A stretch of DNA of 41,324 nucleotides from the NCBI GenBank assembly GCA_013815325.1, contig JACDGM010000032.1, positions 1 through 41,324 of the forward strand. Direction: 5' to 3'. Under the pieces are notes generated by a model. The model was given only the letters and a program-made list of their open reading frames with translations. It did not search any database and was not told where the DNA came from. The position numbers and the translations under genes are program-made. Below are positions 8,862 through 17,416 of this stretch, piece after piece. Each line of letters begins with the position of its first letter. The first letter of the stretch is position 1. Source of the DNA: Chthoniobacterales bacterium. Its GTDB lineage: Bacteria > Verrucomicrobiota > Verrucomicrobiia > Chthoniobacterales > UBA10450.

Positions 8862-10154
8862 TTATTTTGATGCCTTATCCCCAACGTCCCCCAGCAGCCC
8901 GCCCCTCGATACCAATTGCGCCGCCATCACAGTCTGAATCACGCTTACGATCTGGTTGGCCGTCCCATTTGCTGCGCCGCCGTCCTCGCTACCTGACACT
9001 GTCACGAGGCGCGCCTCCGCCAAAGCCTGCGCAATCTGCGGCGCGATGATGGGAAGCATCTCGATCTGACGATACCGGAAGTAGCTCTCCCCACCCGCCG
9101 CGATCGCCTTGTTGACGATCTCGATGGCCTCGGCCGACGCCGACGCAACCGTGCGAATACGAATCGCCTCCGCCTCCGCGCTTGCTTGAGCAGTGATTGT
9201 CACCCGCGCCGCGTCCGCGCGCGCCTGCGCGATCTGCGTCGCGTCGAGTTCGGCGACGCGCTGAACGCCCATCGCTTCCTGCCTCTTCGCTTCGGCCTGA
9301 GCGATCAAGGCGGCGTTTCCCGCCTTCGTCTGCTCCAGCTCCCGCTGACGATCCGAGATGATCCGCTCCGCCTCGATCGTCGCTTCCTTCGCGCGACGTG
9401 CCTGCTGCGCCTGTACGATATCCGCCGTCGCCTGCGCCTCGGCTGCCGACATGCGACGACGCGCATCCGCGACTTCTGACTGCACGACTTTGATGTTGAG
9501 CGAGTTGAAGATCAGGCCAAGATCCGTGAGCTCGCGTGAGCAGGCCTTGCGGATGATCACCGCGAGCGGATCGTCGTCATCTTCGAGCGTTTCAATCGCG
9601 CCGCCGTCCTGCACGGTGACCGCCCGCGGTGGCGCGGCTACGATGGCGCTGGACGGCGACGTGCCCGCCGTGAGCACGCGCGGAGCCGACTTCGCCGAGA
9701 ACAATTGGTCGTGAGTGAGGAGGTTGATCGCACGACGTGCGGAGCTCGAGAGCAGATCGGTCAGCGTGTTTACCTGATCAGCCTCCGGCTTGGCGAAGAA
9801 TCTGTTCGCAGCCGTTTTTATCAACACATCCGTATCGCCCACCGAAACGATCGCGCTCGCGAGCACACGCACTTTGATCGGCTGCGGCGTTCCGTTCTCG
9901 TCGAGGTCGGCGGTCTGGTCGGTGATGTCGAGATCGACATTGATCACCTTGCTCGAGATGGTGGTTCCCGTCGTAAGGAGCGGGATCTCCTTCGACTTGC
10001 CAGGGCCGCGATAGATCACGGTGCCGCCGGCAAGCCAGCTTACGAGACGGATCGTTCCCGCCTCGACATTGCGCAGGAACGACGCAACGATGACGGGAAT
10101 GACGAAGAAGACACCAATGATTACGGCGACTGCAATGATCGCGATGTTAGGCAT
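8862..10154 (-). CDS. Flotillin/SPFH-domain membrane protein, YqiK-like
   Basis: This 430-residue protein starts with one hydrophobic helix (residues 4-26). An SPFH/band-7 region follows (about 27-250) with stretches such as VEAGTIRLVSWLAGG and IKVRVLASAIVSVG. A long Ala/Glu/Gln/Arg-rich coiled coil (about 245-365) contains repeated AEAxR and AQASAEAEAIRIR patterns, and the C-terminus has YFRYRQIEMLPIIAPQIAQAL, typical of flotillins. The protein should assemble into oligomeric membrane scaffolds. The NfeD-like gene lies 24 bases upstream, the usual partner in flotillin/NfeD operons. Its high GC contrasts with the defence genes on both sides, so this operon looks like ancestral chromosome or a separately acquired block. 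An insertion in the SPFH region (about 155-195, rich in Ala/Ser/Pro and Asp) is unusual. Confidence 0.88.
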   Translation of the reverse strand: MPNIAIIAVAVIIGVFFVIPVIVASFLRNVEAGTIRLVSWLAGGTVIYRGPGKSKEIPLLTTGTTISSKVINVDLDITDQTADLDENGTPQPIKVRVLASAIVSVGDTDVLIKTAANRFFAKPEADQVNTLTDLLSSSARRAINLLTHDQLFSAKSAPRVLTAGTSPSSAIVAAPPRAVTVQDGGAIETLEDDDDPLAVIIRKACSRELTDLGLIFNSLNIKVVQSEVADARRRMSAAEAQATADIVQAQQARRAKEATIEAERIISDRQRELEQTKAGNAALIAQAEAKRQEAMGVQRVAELDATQIAQARADAARVTITAQASAEAEAIRIRTVASASAEAIEIVNKAIAAGGESYFRYRQIEMLPIIAPQIAQALAEARLVTVSGSEDGGAANGTANQIVSVIQTVMAAQLVSRGGLLGDVGDKASK

Positions 10155-10178
10155 ATGAGTGGTTGAAGGGACAAGACA

Positions 10179-10808
10179 TCAACGCAGAGGTTGTGTTACC
10201 GTGCATCGCCCTCGTTCTGCATCCACCTCGGCGATGCGGACCGTGTCGCCAGTTCGAATGCGTACGCCGAGGGCGCGCTCTTCTGGTGCTAGCGTCGCGA
10301 GGAGTTGAACGAGTTGGCCATCGAGCTCGAGGGCGACGAGACCGTTGCCGTTCGCGTCGAAGTTGGTGACGGCGCGGGCTTCATCTTCTATCGCGCTCTC
10401 AAGCGTCACAGCCTGGCGCGATTCGAAGCGAAAGAGGAGCCGCCATAGCGGACCGACGAGAAGCGCTTCGAATGCAACACCGGCGCCGACTGCGATGGCG
10501 AGACGGAGCGGCTCACCGAAGGGTGTCGCGAGAATGCCGCCGGCACCGAAGCCAACGAGGAACGAGAAGAGCAGGCGAGGGGAGAGGAGTGAAGTCCACT
10601 TCCAACCGCCGCCGGAGCCCGAACCGCGAGCGCCGCGCGGTCCCATCCCCGGAATGCGAGAGGCCGTGCCGATCGCGCCACCCGCGTGCGCGTGGACAAT
10701 GTGCGCGCTCGATCCATGACCTGTATGCCCGCCGTGCGCCAGTCCACCGAACGCCATGATGGCGAGCCCCAATGCCCCCGTGCCGAGAGAAACAACGTAG
10801 ATGTCCAT
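10179..10808 (-). CDS. NfeD/YqiJ-like membrane protein, flotillin partner
   Basis: About 209 residues. I start at the ATG at 10808 (MDIYVVSLGTGALG), which puts a membrane helix at the N-terminus; the frame stays open upstream to 10859. A His/Gly-rich loop (AHGGHTGHG, then HAHAGG) and a Gly/Ser/Arg segment follow, then two more hydrophobic helices (LLFSFLVGFGAGGILAT and LAIAVGAGVAFEALLVG). The C-terminal soluble domain of about 90 residues (ARAVTNFDANGNGLVALELDG, then LATLAP and IRTGDTVRIAEVD) has the small beta-barrel pattern of NfeD/YqiJ proteins. It probably binds the flotillin encoded immediately downstream. The His-rich loop could bind metal, which is speculative. Confidence 0.75.
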   Translation of the reverse strand: MDIYVVSLGTGALGLAIMAFGGLAHGGHTGHGSSAHIVHAHAGGAIGTASRIPGMGPRGARGSGSGGGWKWTSLLSPRLLFSFLVGFGAGGILATPFGEPLRLAIAVGAGVAFEALLVGPLWRLLFRFESRQAVTLESAIEDEARAVTNFDANGNGLVALELDGQLVQLLATLAPEERALGVRIRTGDTVRIAEVDAERGRCTVTQPLR

Positions 10809-11352
10809 AGGACAGAGATACATCTGAGGCGCGCACTGTGACAGGTCCGGGCTCGACAATGACGGAAGGCATCGGGCGCCCCAGCAACGGATAATTCTCT
10901 GCGGCGGGAACGAGTGAACCGAAGCAACCGATCGCCTTGATATTAGGATATTTTAAGTACAATCTCGTTGCGAGTGAGGGGCTGGGTTTGGCGAGAGCAT
11001 CAACGGCTCCTGGGAATTGAGGAGTCTAAGACGAGTTGGTGGGTTCCAACTCGCGCAGGCGTGCTCGCAAATAGTATCTTCAACCTGAAGAATATTCCCA
11101 GCTGTGCTCGCGGCAAACGAGGCGAGCCCTTAAGAGGTTCTGCGCGGGCTCACGTCAAGTATCGGGTGGCTCGTGACCCTGCTCTCTAATTTTGACGCCG
11201 GTCTGCTTGTGATCGTGGAGACTCGGCAGGTCGAGACCGCCTACACTTCCTCTCGGCGTAAGAAACCTCCGACGAGTTTTGCGGTGTTTCGTTCAATTGG
11301 TTAGCGGATGCAACCCAGCTTGTCACAATATCCAAAACTTTAGGGAGTCGAG
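10809..11352. other. Intergenic region between the NfeD-like and methyltransferase genes
   Basis: This 544-base divergent region separates the minus-strand flotillin operon from the plus-strand restriction operon. Around 10937-10963 it holds an AT-rich patch with a possible plus-strand promoter (TTGATA, 15-base spacer, TACAAT). The short frames inside (for example 10968-11189) have no ribosome site or protein-like pattern. The last part carries the methyltransferase ribosome site GGGAG at 11343-11347. I see no RNA gene or regulator gene. Confidence 0.4.
10937..10963 (+). promoter_or_regulatory. Possible promoter upstream of the restriction operon
   Basis: TTGATA (10937-10942) and TACAAT (10958-10963) are good sigma-70-like boxes, but the spacer is 15 bases, shorter than ideal. 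The methyltransferase start would lie about 380 bases downstream, giving a long leader. The patch is also AT-rich on the other strand and could instead serve the flotillin operon. Confidence 0.25.
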
Positions 11353-12732
11353 ATGCGATTCGTCGACTTGTTCGCTGGGCTAGGAGGGTTTCACCTCGCG
11401 CTTGCCGAACTCGGTCACGAGTGCGTGTTTGCGTGCGAGAAAAACTCTTCCCTGCGTGAACTGTATCGGGCGAATTTTGGTATCGAACCTCATTCAGATA
11501 TTCGCGCACTCAATCAGCGCGATGTGCCCCCTCATGAAATTCTGTGCGCGGGTTTTCCCTGTCAGCCGTTCTCAAAAGCTGGAGAGCAAGAGGGCTTTGC
11601 GTGCCCAGACAACGGAGATTTGTTCGAGCATGTCATGCGCATCGCGGCGTATCACAAGCCGAAATATCTATTGCTGGAGAATGTCGCGAATTTGAAAAAG
11701 CACAATGGCGGAGCGACTTGGAGCAGCATGGAGACTGCGCTCAGAGCGGTTGGCTATTCGATCGAATCCGCGAAGCTTTCTCCGCATCGATACGGAATAC
11801 CACAAATTCGGGAGCGGTTGTTCATTGTAGCCGCGCGCGGAAACTTGGCGGAGTTTCGATGGCCGGCACCCGACTCAGTGACAGAGACCTCGATCGAGGC
11901 AGTACTTGAGAAGCATCCAGTAGATGCTCGGCAACTGTCGAACAGGGTTAGCCACTGTCTCGATACGTGGCAGCAATTTCTTGATGCTATGCCAGCGGAC
12001 GTAGAGCTGCCCGGCTGTCCTCTTTGGACAATGGAGTTTGGGGCTACGTACCCATATGAATATCAGACGCCCTGGACAGCACGCAGTTCAATCAGCCGAT
12101 ATCGTGGATCGTTTGGAATTCGCCTCGCCGGGACTGATTGGCAACGTGCGATGTCATTGCTACCGTCGCATGCACGCGTTCGCCAGCCACAATTTCCCGA
12201 TTGGAAGATTGGTTTTGTTAGGCGAAATCGGGAGTTCTACACAGCAAATCGCTCTTGGATCGACCCGTGGTTACCTCGCATCACCCAATTTCCTTCGTCG
12301 CTGCAGAAACTGGAGTGGAACTGCCGAGGAGAAGTGCGAGATATCTGGCAGTACGTGGTGCAATTCCGCGCCTCGGGCGTACGCGTAAAACGGCGCACGA
12401 CGTCACCGTCCCTTATTGCGATGACAACGACGCAAGTGCCAATAATCGCCTGGGAGAGTCGCTACATGTCGCCGCGTGAATGCTCCCGCCTGCAGAGTAT
12501 GGATGCGTTAAAGTACTTACCGAAATCGGACGCGGCCGCATACTCCGCACTCGGCAATGGTGTAAATGTGCGCGTGGTTAAGCTCGTTGCACGGGCCTTG
12601 TTTGAAAGTTCGGGCGATTCAAACTCTTTCATGCCGCGAGTCGGCCCAACAACGGGGGACGGATTTGCCAGCACGCGTCAACATTCGACCGGGAGTCAGC
12701 GTACTCTCGGTCTTGAGGCATCTAAACTATAA
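11353..12732 (+). CDS. DNA (cytosine-5) methyltransferase
   Basis: This 459-residue enzyme transfers a methyl group from S-adenosylmethionine to cytosine C5. Visible motifs: I FAGLGGF (7-13), IV GFPCQPFSKAG (67-77, nucleophile Cys70), VI ENV (109-111), VIII QIRERLF (151-157) and X SALGNGVNVRV (about 397-408), with a long target-recognition region between about 170 and 380. The ATG at 11353 has GGGAG five bases upstream. It is the first gene of the five-gene restriction-like operon and presumably protects host sites. Its C-terminal tail of about 45 residues after motif X overlaps the start of the GHKL ATPase gene by 68 bases if that gene begins at the TTG at 12665. Confidence 0.95.
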   Translation: MRFVDLFAGLGGFHLALAELGHECVFACEKNSSLRELYRANFGIEPHSDIRALNQRDVPPHEILCAGFPCQPFSKAGEQEGFACPDNGDLFEHVMRIAAYHKPKYLLLENVANLKKHNGGATWSSMETALRAVGYSIESAKLSPHRYGIPQIRERLFIVAARGNLAEFRWPAPDSVTETSIEAVLEKHPVDARQLSNRVSHCLDTWQQFLDAMPADVELPGCPLWTMEFGATYPYEYQTPWTARSSISRYRGSFGIRLAGTDWQRAMSLLPSHARVRQPQFPDWKIGFVRRNREFYTANRSWIDPWLPRITQFPSSLQKLEWNCRGEVRDIWQYVVQFRASGVRVKRRTTSPSLIAMTTTQVPIIAWESRYMSPRECSRLQSMDALKYLPKSDAAAYSALGNGVNVRVVKLVARALFESSGDSNSFMPRVGPTTGDGFASTRQHSTGSQRTLGLEASKL

Positions 12733-14173
12733 GCCCTGGTATGCACTCGCCGAGTTTGTCGATAATTCGATCCAGAGTTTCGTCGCGAATCGCGAGACTC
12801 TAATCGACGCCGGCTACTCGGACCGCCTCAAAGTCGAAGTGTTTCTCGGCTCAGAATCCGATCAACGAATAGTTATTCGGGACAACGCTTGCGGTATCTC
12901 GGAGCAGAACTACGAGAGAGCCTTCAAGCCCGCTGCCGCGCCACCAGACAGATCAGGATTGTCGGAATTCGGTATGGGCATGAAAAGCGCCGCTTGCTGG
13001 TTTGCTCGCCGTTGGAAGGTCCGAACGGCTGCGCTGGGCGAGGCAATGGAAAGAACCGTAATTTTTGATATCGCCTCGATTGTAGAGAAAGGAACTGAAG
13101 AGTTGGAAGTCGTTTCTAGACCGGTCCCATCAACTGCGCACTTCACGGAGATCATTCTAGAAGATCTCTATAAGGCACCCCAAGGCAGAACTCGAACGAA
13201 AATGCGAGCGCATCTTGCAAGCATCTATCGCGTGTTTCTCCGACAGGGCTGGTTCGAATTAGTTGTTGATGGAGTGCCGCTCAGCTACGAATCTCCGCGC
13301 ATTCTCGTCGCACCTGACTACCGTGACCCGAGCGGGCCGGCGATCCAGTGGCGCCGAGAAATCCACTTCGACTTCGGCCAGGGGTTGAGCGCGCACGGGT
13401 TCGCTGCCCTTCGAGAAAAAGGGAGCACGGCCGATGCCGGATTCGCACTGTTTCGCCGAGGTCGTCTGATCGAGGGCAGCCACGACGAAGGCTATCGGCC
13501 AGAAGCCGTGTTCGGACGATCCAACAGCTACCGTTATCAAAGACTATTCGGCGAACTTGAATTGGAGGGATTCGAAGTCAGTCACACGAAGGACGGATTT
13601 CGTTGGGACGAGAACGAAGTCGGCTTTTTGGAACTGCTTCGCGAGGAACTGAACGCGGAGCCGCTTCCAATGCTGGATCAGGCGGAGGAGTTCCGAACGC
13701 TGCGAAGTCGGGATGAGCTCTCGCAGGGCGCCGATGCGGCTGCCGCTCGAACCGCACGCGCGGTAGAACTCAGCGCCGGTCCGGTGGTGGAGCGGCTTAC
13801 GGCGAGCTCCCCCGCAAATACTCCACAGCCCGATAAGGAGCCACCGACATTTATCCATCGGGAGGCCGTTATTCGGTTTCACGGAGCTGATTGGACTGTG
13901 CTAATTGAGGCGACCAGCGATCCTGCGGTGGGAGACTGCTTCACGGTCACTGACTCAGACCGACAGCAGCGTCGAATCGAGGCTCGGATCGCACTGAATC
14001 ATCCTTTCATCAGGCGCTGGGTAGGCACATCTGCTGATGACATCGAGCCGTACATGCGCATCGCAGCAGCCCTCGCACTCGCAGAAGTGTGTGCGAGCCT
14101 TGCAGGTGTGTCGCTGGCCGGAACCATTCGTCGAAACATGAATGAGTTGCTTTCGTCGGCCCTCTCAGGGTAA
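12665..14173 (+). CDS. MORC/MutL-type GHKL ATPase
   Basis: About 502 residues. The start is taken as TTG at 12665: a G-rich ribosome site (GGGGGA) lies about five bases upstream, and the product then begins MPARVNIRPGVSVLSVLRHL, matching how these proteins usually begin; the frame is open upstream to 12566. GHKL motifs are clear: box N ALAEFVDNS (E30, D33, N34), G1 DNACGI (73-78) and G2 GLSEFGMGMKSA (98-109). Such ATPases close as dimers on ATP, and Iyer and colleagues (2008) tied this clade to the origin of eukaryotic MORC proteins and placed it in restriction operons with Z1 helicases. The C-terminal 120 residues are probably a coupling or dimerisation part. The Z1 gene starts four bases after the stop. 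Confidence 0.9.
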   Translation: MPARVNIRPGVSVLSVLRHLNYKPWYALAEFVDNSIQSFVANRETLIDAGYSDRLKVEVFLGSESDQRIVIRDNACGISEQNYERAFKPAAAPPDRSGLSEFGMGMKSAACWFARRWKVRTAALGEAMERTVIFDIASIVEKGTEELEVVSRPVPSTAHFTEIILEDLYKAPQGRTRTKMRAHLASIYRVFLRQGWFELVVDGVPLSYESPRILVAPDYRDPSGPAIQWRREIHFDFGQGLSAHGFAALREKGSTADAGFALFRRGRLIEGSHDEGYRPEAVFGRSNSYRYQRLFGELELEGFEVSHTKDGFRWDENEVGFLELLREELNAEPLPMLDQAEEFRTLRSRDELSQGADAAAARTARAVELSAGPVVERLTASSPANTPQPDKEPPTFIHREAVIRFHGADWTVLIEATSDPAVGDCFTVTDSDRQQRRIEARIALNHPFIRRWVGTSADDIEPYMRIAAALALAEVCASLAGVSLAGTIRRNMNELLSSALSG

Positions 14174-14177
14174 CGCC

Positions 14178-16427
14178 ATGAGCGAAAAGAATTTCCACAG
14201 CGAGATCATCACGCCCCTACATCAACCTTCGGCGCCCACGGAGCTCTGGAGCCCTGAAGAAGGTTCCGAAACGATGCGTCTAGTCGCATCGATGAATAAA
14301 ATTTCGGATGAAGAGAAAGAAACGTTGGTTCGCGAAGCGGGCGACGTGCTGGGTCTTGGCGTTTCTCCCGGATCGCAAGGTAAAAGCAGAACCGGACTTA
14401 TAGTCGGTTTTGTCCAGAGCGGAAAAACAGCATCATTTACTACGGTGGCCGCGCTCGCGCGTGACAACAATTTTCGGCTAGTTATCGTTATAACGGGAGT
14501 GTCTACGAGCCTTCTAGGCCAGTCGAATAGTCGACTGCTACGGGATCTCGCGATCGAGACTCGAGACGATAGAAGCTGGCGTCTTATTCAGAATCCTTCA
14601 ATTACCGGCACCAACTCCACCTCTACCCCTGTAACACCAGAGGAGGTTCAAGGAACTCTCGATATCTGGACGCGGGCCAATGCGCCAGCAAGTCATCGCC
14701 AAACACTGCTAATTACGGTGATGAAGAACCATCGGCATCTCGCTAGTCTTACCTCGCTTCTCAAGAAGTTAAGACTGAGCGGTGTACCGACACTCGTGAT
14801 TGACGATGAAGCTGATCAAGCGGGATTGAATATTCGCGTACGTGAAGACGATCAGAGTTCAACGTATCGTCGAATTCTGGCACTTCGCGCGGCGTTACCA
14901 TCCCATACCTACCTGCAGTACACAGCTACTCCACAAGCCCCGTTACTCATTAGCCTCGCGGACTCCTTGTCGCCTGATTTTGTGAAGCTACTCACTCCTG
15001 GCAGCGAGTATGTGGGCGGGGAGGCGTTTTTCGTCGATCACCCGGGGCTTGTTCGGGTCATTCCTGCGTCCGATATCGTCCGCCCAAACAATGAGTTAGA
15101 TGCTCCTCCAAAATCCTTCCTCGAAGCGCTCCGACTCTTCTTCCTGGGGGTGGCTGCAGGAATTTTGCAACATGGTGGCCAGGGCTATCGATCTATGCTG
15201 GTTCATCCATCTCAAGGAACGTTTCAGCACCAGCTTTATTTTCAGTGGGCCGTGAGCGTAAGGCACACCTGGCTAGCGATTCTGGAATCGTCCGATGCAG
15301 ACTACACCAAAGAAGAGCTACTCGGACAGTTCAGAACAAGCTACGGTGATTTGAGAGATACCGTCGGTCCCGAAATAGCTTCTTTCGAGGATATCGCCGC
15401 TCATCTGTCCAGCGCCTTGCTTGTGACGCGCGAAGCGGAGGTTAATTCAACCCGTGGACCGACGCCTCGTATCGTTTGGAGGGACTTTCATAGTCATGTC
15501 CTCGTTGGAGGGCAGGCGATGGATCGTGGCTTCACGGTAGAGGGACTCACCGTGACATACATGCCTCGCGGTGCGGGGACAGGAATGGCCGATACAATCC
15601 AACAGCGAGCAAGATTTTTTGGATATAAGAGGTCCTATCTAGGCTACTGTCGCGTTTTCTTGGAGGCAGAAGTATTGAGCGCCTTCAAGGCGTTGGCCAA
15701 ACACGAGAAAGCAATGCGGACGGAGTTGGAGAGGTTCGCTGCCACGGGGGCTCCGCTGTCAGAGTGGCGTCGGCAATTTTTCCTCGATCCACGTCTCAAG
15801 CCCACCAGGGACAGCGTCATCGGTATTGGGAATCTGGCGAGGCACAATTACGAAGCGGAGACTTTCCGTCCGCGTGTGATTCTTGATGACCCTGCGCTTA
15901 TGGCGATCAACAGAAGCGTAGTCACGGAGTTCGAGTCCACACTCAACTGGCAGGTCCCCGGGGACGGGAATGACACAAATTCGACCGCCACTGGCGTGCC
16001 CTTGTCAATGGTGCTAGCCGACGTCCTGGCGGAGATTCGACTCGGCAACCCTTCCGATTCAGTTCGCCTAACGGCTCTTCTAATTCAAGTGAAGCAGATC
16101 CTTGAGGAAGAGCCGGAAACAACTTGCACTGTTTACGCGATGGGACGGGGACGGGACGCTCAGTTTTTGAGACATCGCCCAGTCGATCCAGAAACCGGAG
16201 CGCTGGCGGCGCAAACAATTCTGTTTCAAGGCAGGAATGCGGCCAACGGATATGTAGGCGACGAGAAGCTCGGCTTTGACATATCGGACAGGATCCAAGT
16301 TCAACTTCACCATCTCGAGTTGCACGAGACAAAGCTAGAGGGGCGCGTGCTTGCGACAGACGCGTGTGTTGTCGTGGTGAAGATCGCTCCAAAGGACGGG
16401 CAAGATGTAATTTTGAAAGGCGCGTGA
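14178..16427 (+). CDS. Z1-domain superfamily 2 helicase/ATPase
   Basis: 749 residues from the ATG at 14178 (an AGGG site lies in the end of the preceding gene). Walker A is GFVQSGKT (77-84), Walker B is IDDEADQ (208-214) and motif III is QYTATPQ (247-253). The Z1 signature GGQAMDRGFTVEGLTVTYMP, followed by DTIQQRARFFGYK, falls at about 444-485. The C-terminal 250 residues are less conserved. In related operons this protein is thought to move on or unwind DNA together with the GHKL ATPase; that role is inferred from context. Spacing is 4 bases to the upstream and 2 bases to the downstream gene, so all appear co-transcribed. Confidence 0.92.
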   Translation: MSEKNFHSEIITPLHQPSAPTELWSPEEGSETMRLVASMNKISDEEKETLVREAGDVLGLGVSPGSQGKSRTGLIVGFVQSGKTASFTTVAALARDNNFRLVIVITGVSTSLLGQSNSRLLRDLAIETRDDRSWRLIQNPSITGTNSTSTPVTPEEVQGTLDIWTRANAPASHRQTLLITVMKNHRHLASLTSLLKKLRLSGVPTLVIDDEADQAGLNIRVREDDQSSTYRRILALRAALPSHTYLQYTATPQAPLLISLADSLSPDFVKLLTPGSEYVGGEAFFVDHPGLVRVIPASDIVRPNNELDAPPKSFLEALRLFFLGVAAGILQHGGQGYRSMLVHPSQGTFQHQLYFQWAVSVRHTWLAILESSDADYTKEELLGQFRTSYGDLRDTVGPEIASFEDIAAHLSSALLVTREAEVNSTRGPTPRIVWRDFHSHVLVGGQAMDRGFTVEGLTVTYMPRGAGTGMADTIQQRARFFGYKRSYLGYCRVFLEAEVLSAFKALAKHEKAMRTELERFAATGAPLSEWRRQFFLDPRLKPTRDSVIGIGNLARHNYEAETFRPRVILDDPALMAINRSVVTEFESTLNWQVPGDGNDTNSTATGVPLSMVLADVLAEIRLGNPSDSVRLTALLIQVKQILEEEPETTCTVYAMGRGRDAQFLRHRPVDPETGALAAQTILFQGRNAANGYVGDEKLGFDISDRIQVQLHHLELHETKLEGRVLATDACVVVVKIAPKDGQDVILKGA

Positions 16428-16429
16428 GC

Positions 16430-17416
16430 ATGGCCAGTGTGCTCGCACTATTTGAATCGCTCGCTAGCCCCGACATTGATAGCTCTTCACTCACCGCAAT
16501 AGAATTCCCTGACCACGCTCCGCACAAACTCTGCAAGAATGGCAGCGGTCATCCGGTGGTTCTGATTCGTGAATCTGAAGGCCATCCTATTCTGACCCCG
16601 CTCCCTGTGCGGACGGAATTCGTTCATGTGGCCTATTCTGGCCGCTATGAAGTTGTCGAGGATGCCGGAAAGAGTTCTACGGGGATTTACACCGCCGTGA
16701 CTTGCACCAGTGAAGACGTCCTGCTTCTCAGATATTTTCTCAACGTCGTTGCAGCTCTATTGGATTCCGCAGGCGAAGCTCCAACCGCTAAGCAGCTTGA
16801 AGAAGTGATTCGTTCTGTTGTTCGGCTCTTCCGGAACATGGCACAACCTTCTGCTGCGACTGTTCAAGGCGTCTGGGCTGAACTGTTGTTAATTGCAACA
16901 AGCTCAGACAAGTCGCTTCTCGCACGCACGTGGCACTCGAACCCCGCAGATCGATACGACTTCATGCTGGGAGCCGACCGATTGGAGGTGAAAAGCTCGG
17001 GCCAGCGGGTGCGTAGACATCACTTCGGCCTTGAGCAACTCTCTCCGCCCCAGGGAACCACACTCTGGATCGCTTCCGTTTTCGTCGAAAGCGCCGGGGG
17101 CGGCGTTTCATTGGGCAACCTGATTGAAATGGCGTGCGACGGTTTGGCGGCGGAAGAAGCCGGACGTCTAAGACTTGTCGTCGCTGAAACGCTTGGGAGC
17201 GGGCTTGCTTTCTCACTTGATCGCTCCTTCGACCTCGAACTCGCGACCGATTCTGTTCAGTATTTCGACTACGGAGTTGTGCCTAGCGTTTCACGCACAT
17301 TGCCAGTTGGAGTCACCGAAGTGCGATTCGTTTCGGATATCTCCTCAGCACAGACTGTCTCTCCACTGATTGCACAGGCTTCCGTTTTTTTTCGCAGTTT
17401 TCCTCACGTAACGTGA
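16430..17416 (+). CDS. PD-(D/E)XK nuclease (DUF4420 type)
   Basis: 328 residues from the ATG at 16430, two bases after the Z1 stop, with an AAAGG site nine bases upstream. The restriction-endonuclease core is visible: GVWAELLLI (E151), RYDFML (D177) and LEVKSSG (E186, K188), with order and spacing that fit the E...D...ExK layout of this fold. The hydrophobic strand TLWIASVFVES follows. It probably cuts DNA in the restriction complex. In the MORC/Z1 operons of Iyer and colleagues a REase-fold protein of this type is a standard member. The stop codon is followed at once by the ATG of the Vsr-like gene. Confidence 0.88.
   Translation: MASVLALFESLASPDIDSSSLTAIEFPDHAPHKLCKNGSGHPVVLIRESEGHPILTPLPVRTEFVHVAYSGRYEVVEDAGKSSTGIYTAVTCTSEDVLLLRYFLNVVAALLDSAGEAPTAKQLEEVIRSVVRLFRNMAQPSAATVQGVWAELLLIATSSDKSLLARTWHSNPADRYDFMLGADRLEVKSSGQRVRRHHFGLEQLSPPQGTTLWIASVFVESAGGGVSLGNLIEMACDGLAAEEAGRLRLVVAETLGSGLAFSLDRSFDLELATDSVQYFDYGVVPSVSRTLPVGVTEVRFVSDISSAQTVSPLIAQASVFFRSFPHVT

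Noticed and set aside
10968-11189. 73-codon ORF in the divergent region
   Set aside because: No ribosome site and no protein-like pattern.
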